Positions 25,496 to 34,623 of a DNA stretch of 64,000 nt are shown here, piece after piece (position 1 is the stretch's first letter; each line of letters opens with the position of its first letter). This stretch comes from Capnocytophaga gingivalis ATCC 33624 (GTDB lineage: Bacteria > Bacteroidota > Bacteroidia > Flavobacteriales > Flavobacteriaceae). The stretch lies in assembly GCF_000174755.1 (NCBI RefSeq), contig NZ_ACLQ01000003.1:1-64000 (forward strand), given 5' to 3'. The position numbers were made by a program, and so were the translations under genes. Under the pieces are notes generated by a model. That model did no database searches and was not told the origin of the DNA. It was given only the letters and a program-made list of their open reading frames with translations.

Positions 25496-26368
25496 ATGGA
25501 CACTACAACTACTACTTCTGTAGAGAAAACTGCTAAGCCACAGTGGCTTAGGGTGAAGCTCCCTACAGGAAAGAAATATACCGAGCTTCGTAGCTTGGTG
25601 GACAAATATCAGCTCAATACCATTTGTACCTCTGGGAGTTGCCCCAATATGGGCGAATGCTGGGGACATGGTACCGCTACTTTTATGATTTTGGGAAATA
25701 TCTGTACGCGCTCCTGCGGCTTCTGTGGGGTAAAAACAGGGCGTCCTGATACGATAGACTGGGAAGAGCCCGAAAAGGTAGCCCGCTCTATCAAGCTGAT
25801 GAATATCACCCATGCGGTGATTACCTCTGTAGACCGCGACGACCTCAAGGATATGGGAAGTATCATCTGGGCAGAGACTGTCAAGGCCATTCGCCGTATG
25901 AACCCCAAGACAACCCTCGAGACCCTTATCCCGGACTTCCAAGGAGTAGAGCGCAATCTCAACCGTATTCTGGCTGTAGCACCAGAGGTGATTTCCCACA
26001 ATATGGAGACCGTACGCCGCCTTACCCGCGAGGTGCGTATCCAAGCCCAATACGACCGAAGCTTGGGTGTATTACGTTATCTAAAAGAAAATGGAGCTCG
26101 TCGTACCAAATCGGGTATTATGCTTGGCTTGGGAGAGACCGAAGAAGAGGTCATACAAACCCTCTACGATCTGAAAGAGGCTAAGGTGGATATAGTCACC
26201 ATAGGACAATACCTACAGCCCTCCAAGAAGCATCTGCCTGTAAAACAATACATCACTCCCGATCAGTTCCAAAAATACAAAGAAATAGGCGATTCTTTAG
26301 GCTTCCGCCATTTCGAAAGTAGTGCCTTGGTACGTTCTTCTTACAAGGCCTATAAGCATGTAGAATAA
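25496..26368 (+). CDS. lipA: Lipoyl synthase
   Basis: A 290-aa radical-SAM enzyme. The auxiliary 4Fe-4S cluster cysteines are in CTSGSCPNMGEC (residues about 42-53). The radical-SAM CX3CX2C motif is CTRSCGFC (about 70-77). The C terminus has the conserved FRHFESSALVRSSYKA, including the Ser that ligates the auxiliary cluster. It inserts two sulfur atoms into the octanoyl group of lipoyl carrier domains. It ends in a strong bidirectional terminator shared with the convergent ompA-type gene. Confidence 0.97.
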   Translation: MDTTTTTSVEKTAKPQWLRVKLPTGKKYTELRSLVDKYQLNTICTSGSCPNMGECWGHGTATFMILGNICTRSCGFCGVKTGRPDTIDWEEPEKVARSIKLMNITHAVITSVDRDDLKDMGSIIWAETVKAIRRMNPKTTLETLIPDFQGVERNLNRILAVAPEVISHNMETVRRLTREVRIQAQYDRSLGVLRYLKENGARRTKSGIMLGLGETEEEVIQTLYDLKEAKVDIVTIGQYLQPSKKHLPVKQYITPDQFQKYKEIGDSLGFRHFESSALVRSSYKAYKHVE

Positions 26369-26403
26369 CCTAAGCCTATTTACAACTTTCTATATAAAAA
26401 GAA

Positions 26404-26433
26404 GGCTGTCCTTTCGGACAGCCTTTCTCTTTT
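26404..26433. terminator. Bidirectional terminator between lipA and OmpA-family gene
   Basis: GGCTGTCC (26404-26411), TTTC loop, GGACAGCC (26416-26423), then TTTCTCTTTT on the plus side and an A-rich run on the other side. It serves convergent genes. Confidence 0.88.
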
Positions 26434-26454
26434 AAAAATCACTTATATTATAGA

Positions 26455-27630
26455 TTATTCTACGATAGTAGAGATACTTACGCGGTTCCAATCTGGTTCG
26501 CTGAACATATCTCCGATACCATTTCCTTCTGCTTGGATACGATCAGAAGAAATTTTGTAACGAGTAACCAAGATTTTCTTTACAGATTCTGCACGATCAG
26601 CAGCCAATTTTTGGTTTTTCTCTAAGTTTCCTTCTGGAGAAGCATATCCTTTGATCACTACCTTGCTGTTAGGATATTTCTTAAGGTAAGTAGCGATACG
26701 CTCTACGTTAGGCAACTGAGAAGACTCGATATTAGTTCTACCTACACGGTAAGTAACCACTGATTCCAAAGTCTTTTTGCTCTTAGTAATAGTTCTTTCG
26801 ATTACTTCAGGTTTTTTGTTGCGAGCTTCTTGCAATTCTTTTTCTAGCTGAGCAATACGCTTTTGGCTATCAGAAAGCTGTCCGTCTTTTCCTCTTAGAT
26901 CTTCACGAAGACCTGCCAATTGTTTGTTAAGCGCTTCCAATTCTTCTCTGTTAGAAGGTCTGGTGAAGTGGTGAGCTCCATTGCTTCCTTTAAAGCGGTA
27001 TACTACACCACCGGTAAGCTGAGTGAAAGAGGTTAAACTGTTCAAGCTGTTAGCAGAGTTTTTAGCTGGAGTATCCACAACATAGATAATAGCAGGACTA
27101 AGTTTTACACCCCATGCTTTGCTTTGTCCAAGGTTGAACAACAAGTTAGAACCGAACTGAGCTGTCATATGATTAGTATCAGCATTTTCACGTTTATTTA
27201 CCCCTGGTACAATGTTTTGGATATAATCATGTGCCCATCCCAAACCAGCAAAACCTTCTACTTCAAAAGTACGAGGCGCCTCTTTGTAACCACCAAATAG
27301 GTTGCTAAGGTTTACAGTACCTACCAAGCTTACATTAGTTCCATCGATAAAGTTTCCATATTCCGGATTATTGTCAAGATCTATAGGACGAACATAAGCC
27401 ATTCCTTCTACTCCTAAGCGGAAAGCAGGAGAGATTTGTTTGCCTATTTCAGCTCCAAAAGTAGCACGAGTACTTTTGATAAAAGCTTCGTGGTGTGTAG
27501 GAGAATAACCACCTGCTTTAACACCTACTTGCCAGTTGTCAAAAAATTTGCTACCGCTTAGCGTTTCTTGTGCGTTAGCACTTACTGCAGCTGTTAGGAT
27601 AGCTGCGAGAGTTAAAATATTCTTTTTCAT
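26455..27630 (-). CDS. OmpA-family outer-membrane protein
   Basis: A 391-aa protein with a signal peptide (MKKNILTLAAILTAAVSANAQ), an N-terminal eight-stranded-type barrel region (about 25-210), a coiled-coil linker (about 225-275, LEALNKQLAGLREDLRG onward) and a C-terminal OmpA/peptidoglycan-binding domain (YRVGRTNIESSQLPNVERIA, then VVIKGYASPEGNLEKNQKLAADRAESVKK). It anchors the outer membrane to peptidoglycan. It has a consensus promoter and is probably highly expressed. Confidence 0.93.
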   Translation of the reverse strand: MKKNILTLAAILTAAVSANAQETLSGSKFFDNWQVGVKAGGYSPTHHEAFIKSTRATFGAEIGKQISPAFRLGVEGMAYVRPIDLDNNPEYGNFIDGTNVSLVGTVNLSNLFGGYKEAPRTFEVEGFAGLGWAHDYIQNIVPGVNKRENADTNHMTAQFGSNLLFNLGQSKAWGVKLSPAIIYVVDTPAKNSANSLNSLTSFTQLTGGVVYRFKGSNGAHHFTRPSNREELEALNKQLAGLREDLRGKDGQLSDSQKRIAQLEKELQEARNKKPEVIERTITKSKKTLESVVTYRVGRTNIESSQLPNVERIATYLKKYPNSKVVIKGYASPEGNLEKNQKLAADRAESVKKILVTRYKISSDRIQAEGNGIGDMFSEPDWNRVSISTIVE

Positions 27631-27676
27631 AAAAAATCTTTTTTGTAAGTTCTTTTTATCATTTTAAAATTCGGCG

Positions 27677-27709
27677 CAAATGTATAACTTTTTTTCTACC
27701 TACCACAAA
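27677..27709 (-). promoter_or_regulatory. Promoter for OmpA-family gene
   Basis: Minus strand TTTG (27706-27709), 21 bases, TACATTTG (27677-27684), about 47 bases upstream of the ATG. Confidence 0.7.
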
Positions 27710-27881
27710 TTTTATTTCCAAAACTTCGTTTTTTAGCAGTTTTTTAGGTTTTTTAGCAGTTTTATACCATTTTGTTTGTTAAAGTTTTAATGAAAAAAGG
27801 AAGAGAATAGATAGCTCATCACAAGCAATTGGGGGATAGGAAACAATCGTTAAGTAGGGAATAGAATTAATCATTAAATCA

Positions 27882-27911
27882 TTGGAAATTAATTATTTTT
27901 TTGTATCTTTG
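27882..27911 (+). promoter_or_regulatory. Promoter for alginate-export-type porin
   Basis: TTG (27882-27884), 19 bases, TATCTTTG (27904-27911). This gives a leader of about 90 bases before the ATG at 28009. Confidence 0.7.
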
Positions 27912-28008
27912 CTGCTGTATAAAAGGGAGAAACGAGCGATTCTTTAGAGTTGGGTATGTAGTGAAGAGCTACAATATATCTTTGAAAACTAAAAACTAAC
28001 AACTGGTT

Positions 28009-29334
28009 ATGAATAGAATTACATTTTTTAGTATGGCCATGGCCTTAGTTCCATTAGCAGGTATGGCACAGGAGCAAGGAGATGCCCCTGTGGTAGAGGA
28101 AAAGGAACACTTCTTTACTCTATCAGGACAGCTTCGTCCACGTTTTGAATACCGTAATGGTGCGTATCAAGCCCTACAAGAAGGGGAAGAACCTGCTATT
28201 TTGGTCAATAACCGTCTACGATTGAATATGGATTATCGTTTTCGCCAAGACCTACAGCTGTATGTGTCCTTGCAACAGGTGAATATCTGGGGACAAGCAC
28301 CACAGGTACAAGTGATTGATCGTACAGGAGGGCTCTCGGTATTCGAGGCCTATGCAGCGCTACCTCTGGGAGGAGGATTTGACCTTAAGCTCGGTCGCCA
28401 ACAGATTGTCTTGGACGAAGATCGTATCTTCGGCTCTCTTGACTGGCATCCTGCAGGACGGGCTCATGACGCGGTGAATATCAACTGGAGACCTGTAGAG
28501 AACCTCTACCTACGCTCTTTCTTCGCTTTCAATCAAAACTACTTAGATGGCAAGGCTGCCACTGACAAAATCAATGGCAATGTAAACAACCCTAAGGGAC
28601 AATACTTCACTCCTGGACAGCCTTATCAGCATATGGAAGCCCTACATGCTCACTATGCTTTCACCCCAGAGCAGCAACTTTCCTTCCTTTTTGCCAACTT
28701 AGGACTACGCAACGATGACAAAGCGGATTACAACATGCAAACCTTTGGCGTACACTACCGCGGACGTTCCGAAAGCCTATCCTATGGAGCAGAAGCCTAT
28801 CTACAAACAGGAAAAAACAATACAGGAGCTACCAAGGAAGCCTATCTCTTGGCTGCCATGGTAGGATACAAATTCCTCCCTTCACTATCGGCGACCATGG
28901 GTATAGATTACCTCAGTGGTAACAATACTACAGATAGCTCTGACAAGGATAAGGTATTCACCCCTTTCAGTGGCACCAACCATAAGTTCTATGGCTTTAT
29001 GGACTACTATTATGTAAGCTATACCCCCAAGGTAGGACTTCTCAACCCTTATATCAGTGCCACTGTAAAGACAAGTGAGAAAGGAAACCTTTCTGCTACA
29101 GGACACTACTTCCGTTCTGCAGGCAAGATAGACGGAAAAACACATCACTTAGGTGTGGAAGCTGACTTAGTATATACCCATAAGCTACAACCTTTTGCCT
29201 CTCTGCAAGTAGGCTATTCCGTACATAAAGTATCAGGTAGCTACAATACCTTACGCGGTTTTTCAGCCACTCGCCCTTGGCAAGATTGGTTCTGGTGTAG
29301 TATCAATATCAACCCTACGATGCTTAAGCTCTAA
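28009..29334 (+). CDS. Alginate-export-family outer-membrane porin
   Basis: A 441-aa protein with a signal peptide (MNRITFFSMAMALVPLAGMAQ) and a beta-barrel of the alginate_exp (AlgE-like) family: LSGQLRPRFEYRNGAYQ, ILVNNRLRLNMDYRF, FEAYAALPLG, KLGRQQIVLDEDRIFGSLDWHPAGRAHDAV, and a C terminus ending in alternating aromatic and aliphatic residues (FSATRPWQDWFWCSININ). In Bacteroidota such porins are general or sugar-acid channels; alginate itself need not be the substrate. It is monocistronic. Confidence 0.88.
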   Translation: MNRITFFSMAMALVPLAGMAQEQGDAPVVEEKEHFFTLSGQLRPRFEYRNGAYQALQEGEEPAILVNNRLRLNMDYRFRQDLQLYVSLQQVNIWGQAPQVQVIDRTGGLSVFEAYAALPLGGGFDLKLGRQQIVLDEDRIFGSLDWHPAGRAHDAVNINWRPVENLYLRSFFAFNQNYLDGKAATDKINGNVNNPKGQYFTPGQPYQHMEALHAHYAFTPEQQLSFLFANLGLRNDDKADYNMQTFGVHYRGRSESLSYGAEAYLQTGKNNTGATKEAYLLAAMVGYKFLPSLSATMGIDYLSGNNTTDSSDKDKVFTPFSGTNHKFYGFMDYYYVSYTPKVGLLNPYISATVKTSEKGNLSATGHYFRSAGKIDGKTHHLGVEADLVYTHKLQPFASLQVGYSVHKVSGSYNTLRGFSATRPWQDWFWCSININPTMLKL

Positions 29335-29361
29335 GAGAACTCAAGAAATGGCTGCCTTGTC

Positions 29362-29381
29362 ATAGGAAAAAATTTTCCTAT
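29362..29381. other. Palindrome between porin gene and gpsA
   Basis: ATAGGAAAA (29362-29370), AA, TTTTCCTAT (29373-29381). It may terminate the porin transcript. It also overlaps the -33 region of the gpsA promoter, so an operator role is possible. Confidence 0.5.
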
Positions 29382-29404
29382 TCTGATTATTTTTCGTACC
29401 TTTG
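29374..29404 (+). promoter_or_regulatory. Promoter for gpsA
   Basis: TTTC (29374-29377, near-consensus -33), 19 bases, TACCTTTG (29397-29404). The leader is about 45 bases to the ATG at 29456. Because transcription starts after 29404, the longer frame beginning at 29402 cannot be the real start. Confidence 0.6.
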
Positions 29405-29455
29405 TGGCGCAGCCTTTATTTTAAGACTCTTGGGCTGAATAGTAATATACATGTA

Positions 29456-30448
29456 ATGAAACGATATACCGTCTTAGGAGGAGGCTCTTGGGCTACGGCC
29501 ATAGTAAAGATCCTTACCGAGAACCTTCCTCAGATCACTTGGTACATGCGCAATGAGCATGCTATAGAGCATATCCGACAGTACCGCCACAACCCCAACT
29601 ATCTCTCCTCAGTGGAGCTCCATACCGAGAAGCTTCACCTGACAAGCAACATCAATGAGGCTATAGAAGAAGCTGATTATATAATCTTTGTCATTCCTTC
29701 AGCCTTCTTGGTACAAGAACTCTCCAAGCTCACCCTTTCACTCAAGGAAAAGGTAGTATTCTCAGCTATCAAGGGGATTGTTCCTGAATCGGGCTTGGTA
29801 GTAGGGGAACATCTTATACAAGCCTATGGGATCAACCCGCTAAATGTAGGGGTGATCACAGGTCCCTGCCACGCAGAAGAGGTCGCACTGGAGCGACTCT
29901 CCTACCTAACTATCGCTTGTGAAGACCTTCTCAAGGCCGAGGAAATGGCCTCTGCCCTACGCTGTACCTTTATCCGCACCAAGATCAGTGAGGATATCAT
30001 AGGAGTAGAGTATGGAGCCATGCTCAAGAATATCTATGCCATCGCGGCGGGAATCGCCCATGGCTTGGGCTATGGGGATAACTTTCAGAGTGTGCTAATG
30101 AGCAATGCCATACGCGAGATGGAGCGCTATGTGGATACCATTCACCCTATAGCACGCAACATCAACCAGTCGGCCTACTTGGGAGACCTCTTGGTTACAG
30201 GCTACTCCGCTTTTAGTCGTAACCGCCTCTTTGGTAGTATGATAGGTAAAGGGTACTCGGTGCGCAGTGCCTTTATGGAAATGAATATGGTCGCTGAAGG
30301 ATACTATGCAGTCGAGAATGCCTACAAGATCAACCAGCGACAGGCATTACCTGCTTACACGCCTATTCTCAACGCTGTATACAAAGTACTCTACCTACAC
30401 CACTCTGCACGTGAAACCTTCCAAAAACTCACCGAAGAAATGGACTAA
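29456..30448 (+). CDS. gpsA: NAD(P)-dependent glycerol-3-phosphate dehydrogenase
   Basis: A 330-aa enzyme starting at ATG 29456 (MKRYTVLGGGSWATA), where the Rossmann glycine loop begins nine residues in as usual. Other family motifs are FVIPSAFLVQEL, SAIKGIVPESG, GVITGPCHAEEV and GVEYGAMLKNIYAIAAGIAHGLGYGDN with the catalytic Lys. It reduces dihydroxyacetone phosphate to sn-glycerol 3-phosphate for phospholipid synthesis. It stands alone and ends in a strong terminator. Confidence 0.95.
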   Translation: MKRYTVLGGGSWATAIVKILTENLPQITWYMRNEHAIEHIRQYRHNPNYLSSVELHTEKLHLTSNINEAIEEADYIIFVIPSAFLVQELSKLTLSLKEKVVFSAIKGIVPESGLVVGEHLIQAYGINPLNVGVITGPCHAEEVALERLSYLTIACEDLLKAEEMASALRCTFIRTKISEDIIGVEYGAMLKNIYAIAAGIAHGLGYGDNFQSVLMSNAIREMERYVDTIHPIARNINQSAYLGDLLVTGYSAFSRNRLFGSMIGKGYSVRSAFMEMNMVAEGYYAVENAYKINQRQALPAYTPILNAVYKVLYLHHSARETFQKLTEEMD

Positions 30449-30487
30449 TAGAGTGAAGAATCTTGGAGATACAAGTTATCTAAATAA

Positions 30488-30522
30488 AATAGGAAGTGAA
30501 CTTCAGTTCACTTCCTATTTTT
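30488..30522 (+). terminator. Terminator after gpsA
   Basis: A 14-bp perfect stem (30488-30501 with 30506-30519, core AGGAAGTGAAC) with a TTCA loop, ending in TTTTTG. Very strong. Confidence 0.9.
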
Positions 30523-30575
30523 GTCTACTTCTGTAGTGTATTCGCCTGTGCGGCTCTCACTTCATTTTTCACTTA

Positions 30576-33500
30576 TTAATAGTTGTCTGTCGGTGCGACA
30601 AAGACTTCTTCTTTGTGTTTTACCCCACTGATACGCTCTTGTAGGTGTTGGAATATTACGAAGAGTACCGGAATGACGATCAACCCAAAGAAAGTACCGA
30701 TTAGCTGACCTATAGCGGCACCTGTCGCTACCGAGCGGTTACCTGCGGCTCCTACCCCTGAAGCAAATACCAAAGGTAATAGCCCCACAATAAAGGCAAA
30801 AGAGGTCATCAAGATCGGACGCAAACGAGCCATCGCTGCATTGATCGCTGCCTTGGAAAGACTCTCACCATGTCGGCGCCTTTGTACGGCAAACTCGACA
30901 ATCAAGATGGCGTTCTTAGCCAAAAGCCCCATGAGCATAATCAGTGAAATCTGGAAATAAATATTATTCTCCAAGCCAAAGAGCCATTGCCCCAGATATG
31001 CCCCAAAGATACCAAAAGGCAAGGACATAAGTACTGAAAGCGGCAAGATATAGCTCTCATACTGAGCCGAAAGGATAAAGTAAGTAAATATCAAGCTCAA
31101 GAGGAAAATGACAATCGTCTGTGAACCTGCGTTTTGCTCCTCGCGGGTAAGACCGGTATAGTCAATTCCATAATTACTATTGAGCTTCTGAGCAGCTACT
31201 TCTTCTATTGCTTTTACCACATCCCCTGTACTATAGCCTTCGTTGGTAGCCGCGGATATATCCACTGAAGTATAGAGGTTATAACGACTAATTGCCTGAG
31301 GCCCAAATACACGATTTAGGGTTACATACTCTGATATAGGCGCCATCTCTCCTGTACCTGTCTTCACAAAGAGATTGTTGAGACTATTGACATCCTTACG
31401 ATCTTCGGGTAAGGCTTGTACCATCACACGGAATTGTTTTCCGTATAGCGTAAAGTCAGTAGCATAATACCCTCCTATATAGTTCTGTAAAGTAGAAAGA
31501 ATGGTACTTACCGCTATTCCTGACTGCATGGCGCGTTCTACATTGATATCCATCTGATACTGAGGGAAATCGGTATTGAAAGAGGTTTGAGCATACTGCA
31601 CTTCAGGACGTGCATTAAGGGCTGCCATAAACTCTTGAGTGGTCTTATTGATTTCGGTAACATCGGCACCCGACTTGTTCAGCAAGGCAAAAGACACCCC
31701 TGCCCCCATACCAAATCCCGATACAGCAGGCGGCTGGAAGAAGAGAATACGTGCATCCTTAATCTTAGATGCCGCAGCAAAAGCTTTGCCTATGATAGCA
31801 TCTATACTTTGGTCAGGGTGCTTAGCACGTTCCTCAAAAGGCTTGAGGGTAAAAAAGCCCATACCATTGTTGCTACCTGCCCCAGAGAGCATCCCATTCC
31901 CTGTTACAAAGGTAAAGTTTTCCACTCCAGGAATCTCATTGAGGTCTTTGCTTACCTCGCGTAACTGATTGGCTACACGCTCCATAGAAGCTCCAGGAAT
32001 CATAGAGGCATCCATCAGTACGAAGCCTTGGTCTTCGTTAGGCACAAATCCCTTTTGTAAGTTATTATTTGCAAAGTAAATTCCTGCCCCTGCTACAGCA
32101 AAGAGCACTAAGGTCACCCATTTGTGACGGAGGAAGAACGTAAAGGTCTGTCCGTACTTAAGCGTAGCGGCATCAAAAGCTATATTGAACTTATGGAAGA
32201 ACTTACCCATCCATGATTTATTCTGATATTCTTTGTCTCCGTGGGGTTTGAGGAAGAGTGAACAGAGTACCGGACTGAGAGTAAGTGCATTGACAGCCGA
32301 AATAAAGATCGCAACAATCAAAGTAACCCCGAATTGCTTATAGAATACCCCTGTTGTCCCCTCAATAAAGGTAACAGGTACAAATACTGCTGCCATGACC
32401 AAGGTAATAGAGATAATGGCTCCTGTAATCTCGTTCATAGCCGAGATCGTTGCAGGTTTGGCTTTTTCTCCCGTATGTTCCATCTTGGAATGGACGGCCT
32501 CGACGACGACAATCGCGTCGTCCACCACAATACCAATAGCCAATACCAAAGCAAACAAAGTAAGCATATTGATAGAATACCCAAAGATATTGAGGAAGAA
32601 GAACGTACCTACAATGGATACTGGTACCGCAATAGCTGGAATCAATGTAGAACGGAAATCTTGTAGGAAAAGATATACCACCAAGAACACCAAAAGGAAG
32701 GCTTCCAAGAGGGTAGAAACCACCTTAGAAATAGCAGCATTGAGGAAGGTATTCACATTGAAGTTAATCGAATAAGTCACCCCTTCAGGGAGTGTTTTCT
32801 CGATAGACTTGAGGTATGTTTCTATGTTCTGTACCACTGCATGTGCATTAGCCCCTGGTGTCTGAGAAATTCCCATGGCAATAGCTGGGCGCCCCTTACT
32901 CTCGGAGAAGCTTGTATAGCCCATGGCATCAAGCTCCACCTTAGCTACATCTTTCAGGCGAAGGATACGCCCTCCTTCCATAGCTTTAAGTACAATGTTT
33001 TCATACTCGGAAACTTTATTATATTTTCCCTTGTACTTAATAGTATATTCGTAAGAACTCCCACTATTCTGTCCCAAGGTACCGGCAGCCGCTTCCAAGC
33101 TCTGAGAAGAAATAGCTGCAGTAACCTCTGTTGGGTTCAGCTTATATGCCTGAAGCTTCTGTGGGTCCAGCCATATACGCATAGAGTAGTTTTTCCCACC
33201 GAACTCCTCGGCATCACCTACTCCAGTGATACGCTTGAGTCCTGGAATCACATTGATCGCCAAGTAATTCTCCAAGAATACCTCATCTATTTCAGGGTTA
33301 TCCGAGAAGAAAGTAAGGAACATCAGGTTACCTGCCTCACGCTTCTCTACGGTTACCCCTGCTTGTTTTACCTCAGCAGGGAGAATCGCATTGGCATATG
33401 ATACACGGTTCTGTACCAACACCGCAGCATTGTCTGGATCCATTCCATTTTTGAAATATACCGTGATATTCGCTGAACCACTATTGGAAGCAGAGGAGAC

Positions 33501-33734
33501 AATATAGTCCATATTCTCCACCCCATTGATTTGTTCTTCGAGTGGAATTACTACCGCCTTGAGTACTGTCTCCGCATTGGCACCTCCATAGCTTGCCCTT
33601 ACCGATACGGTTACAGGAGCAATATCAGGGTATTGTGATACAGGAAGTGAAAGGATTCCCAATACCCCCAAGATCACTATCAAGATAGAAATTACCGTTG
33701 ATAGCACTGGTCTGTTAATAAAACTTTTTATCAT
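30576..33734 (-). CDS. RND efflux pump inner-membrane permease (HAE1/AcrB type)
   Basis: A 1052-aa protein of normal AcrB length. MIKSFINRPVLSTVISILIVILG is the first membrane helix. The transmembrane-4 proton-relay pair is in GIVVDDAIVVVEAVHSKME. It also has QYPDIAPVTVSV, LFALVLAIG and the C-terminal repeat AKNAILIVEFA. It exports drugs, bile salts or similar compounds by proton antiport as part of a tripartite pump. Its likely partners are on the same strand but far upstream: the outer-membrane factor at 41411 and the adaptor at 46242, separated by about 12 kb of unrelated genes. No consensus promoter lies immediately upstream; a tandem repeat fills the gap to the SDR gene. Confidence 0.96.
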   Translation of the reverse strand: MIKSFINRPVLSTVISILIVILGVLGILSLPVSQYPDIAPVTVSVRASYGGANAETVLKAVVIPLEEQINGVENMDYIVSSASNSGSANITVYFKNGMDPDNAAVLVQNRVSYANAILPAEVKQAGVTVEKREAGNLMFLTFFSDNPEIDEVFLENYLAINVIPGLKRITGVGDAEEFGGKNYSMRIWLDPQKLQAYKLNPTEVTAAISSQSLEAAAGTLGQNSGSSYEYTIKYKGKYNKVSEYENIVLKAMEGGRILRLKDVAKVELDAMGYTSFSESKGRPAIAMGISQTPGANAHAVVQNIETYLKSIEKTLPEGVTYSINFNVNTFLNAAISKVVSTLLEAFLLVFLVVYLFLQDFRSTLIPAIAVPVSIVGTFFFLNIFGYSINMLTLFALVLAIGIVVDDAIVVVEAVHSKMEHTGEKAKPATISAMNEITGAIISITLVMAAVFVPVTFIEGTTGVFYKQFGVTLIVAIFISAVNALTLSPVLCSLFLKPHGDKEYQNKSWMGKFFHKFNIAFDAATLKYGQTFTFFLRHKWVTLVLFAVAGAGIYFANNNLQKGFVPNEDQGFVLMDASMIPGASMERVANQLREVSKDLNEIPGVENFTFVTGNGMLSGAGSNNGMGFFTLKPFEERAKHPDQSIDAIIGKAFAAASKIKDARILFFQPPAVSGFGMGAGVSFALLNKSGADVTEINKTTQEFMAALNARPEVQYAQTSFNTDFPQYQMDINVERAMQSGIAVSTILSTLQNYIGGYYATDFTLYGKQFRVMVQALPEDRKDVNSLNNLFVKTGTGEMAPISEYVTLNRVFGPQAISRYNLYTSVDISAATNEGYSTGDVVKAIEEVAAQKLNSNYGIDYTGLTREEQNAGSQTIVIFLLSLIFTYFILSAQYESYILPLSVLMSLPFGIFGAYLGQWLFGLENNIYFQISLIMLMGLLAKNAILIVEFAVQRRRHGESLSKAAINAAMARLRPILMTSFAFIVGLLPLVFASGVGAAGNRSVATGAAIGQLIGTFFGLIVIPVLFVIFQHLQERISGVKHKEEVFVAPTDNY

Positions 33735-33777
33735 AAAACACTAATTATTCTTTGTTCGTTTTTTTAATTATTTGAAA

Positions 33778-33860
33778 GGGCGAATTGTACTCTTTGAAGG
33801 GCGAATTGTACTCTTTGAAGGACGAATTGTCCTCATCGAAGGGCGAATTGCAATTCGCCC
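33778..33860. repeat. 21-bp tandem repeat ending in a 20-bp palindrome
   Basis: Units of 21 bp (GGGCGAATTGTACTCTTTGAA type) at 33778-33798, 33799-33819 and a diverged copy 33820-33840. They are followed by the perfect palindrome GGGCGAATTGCAATTCGCCC (33841-33860) and CTACA. It lies between the RND permease start and the SDR gene. Related GGGCGAA-palindromes occur at 40080 and, more diverged, at 38391. Confidence 0.88.
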
Positions 33861-33871
33861 CTACAGCCCTA

Positions 33872-34621
33872 CTAAAATTCTTGGCGGGTAGGACGTAGCG
33901 TAATTTCGTTAATCGCTACCTCTTCTGGTTCATTAATGGCATAAGCTATCGCTCTGGCCACAGAGGAGGCAGGAATCTCATACGCCTTATAGAAAGCTTG
34001 TATATTCTCGCTGGCTTCAGGGTCGGAACTGCCATACTTGAGTTCGCTCTCCACTGCCCCAGGGTAAAGAGTGGTTACACGGATATTATCCTTAGCCACT
34101 TCCACACGTAAGCCCTCGCTAATGGCTTTGACGGCAAACTTGGTACCGCTATACACCGTACCACGACCTGCTGCCACTCGCAAGCCTGCCACCGACGATA
34201 GGTTGATGATGTGTCCGCTGTGCTGCTGTTGCATCGTAGGCAATACCGCCGCGATGCCATAGAGCACCCCTTTTACATTCACGTCAATCATCTTATCCCA
34301 TTCTTCCACTTTGAGCTTGTCCAAAGTGGCTTGTGGCATAATCCCTGCATTGTTAATCAGTACATCGATACGACCATACCTCTTGAGTGTCTCTTGGGCG
34401 ATACGCTCCACATCGCTTTGTATGGCTACATCGGCGACTACCACAAGGGCTTCGCCTCCTTGTGAGGTGATTTGAGAAGCTACTTTTTCCAGACGCTCCT
34501 TACGCCGAGCGGCTAAAACTACCTTAGCTCCATAGGTAGCCAAGAGCAAGGCAGTAGCTTCTCCCAGGCCACTGCTGGCACCGGTAATAATCACTACTTT
34601 ATTTTTGATATTTTCGGTCAT
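33872..34621 (-). CDS. Short-chain dehydrogenase/reductase
   Basis: A 249-aa classical SDR. The cofactor loop TGASSGLG spans residues about 13-20. NNAG is near 90-93, catalytic Ser142/Ser143 in INLSSVAG, and Tyr157 and Lys161 in YSGTKFAVK. Residues AARRKER after beta-strand 2 suggest NADP preference. It resembles YdfG/serine 3-dehydrogenase-like SDRs, but the substrate is unknown. Its start is two bases from the stop of the upstream GNAT gene, so the two are coupled in the minus-strand operon that begins near 38243. Confidence 0.92.
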   Translation of the reverse strand: MTENIKNKVVIITGASSGLGEATALLLATYGAKVVLAARRKERLEKVASQITSQGGEALVVVADVAIQSDVERIAQETLKRYGRIDVLINNAGIMPQATLDKLKVEEWDKMIDVNVKGVLYGIAAVLPTMQQQHSGHIINLSSVAGLRVAAGRGTVYSGTKFAVKAISEGLRVEVAKDNIRVTTLYPGAVESELKYGSSDPEASENIQAFYKAYEIPASSVARAIAYAINEPEEVAINEITLRPTRQEF

Positions 34622-34623
34622 AA

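Larger units (their letters stand above)
27631..28008. other. Intergenic region with divergent promoters
   Basis: About 380 bases between the divergent OmpA and porin genes. It holds the OmpA promoter (27677-27709), two TTTTTTAG(G/C)-type direct repeats near 27735-27765, and the porin promoter (27882-27911). No reading frame of interest. Confidence 0.65.

Noticed and set aside
25481-26050. A 189-aa frame antisense to lipA
   Set aside because: It is a shadow of the highly conserved lipA coding sequence with no promoter or recognisable motif.
33778-33860. A CRISPR array
   Set aside because: The 21-bp units are directly adjacent with no spacers, and there are no cas genes in the window.
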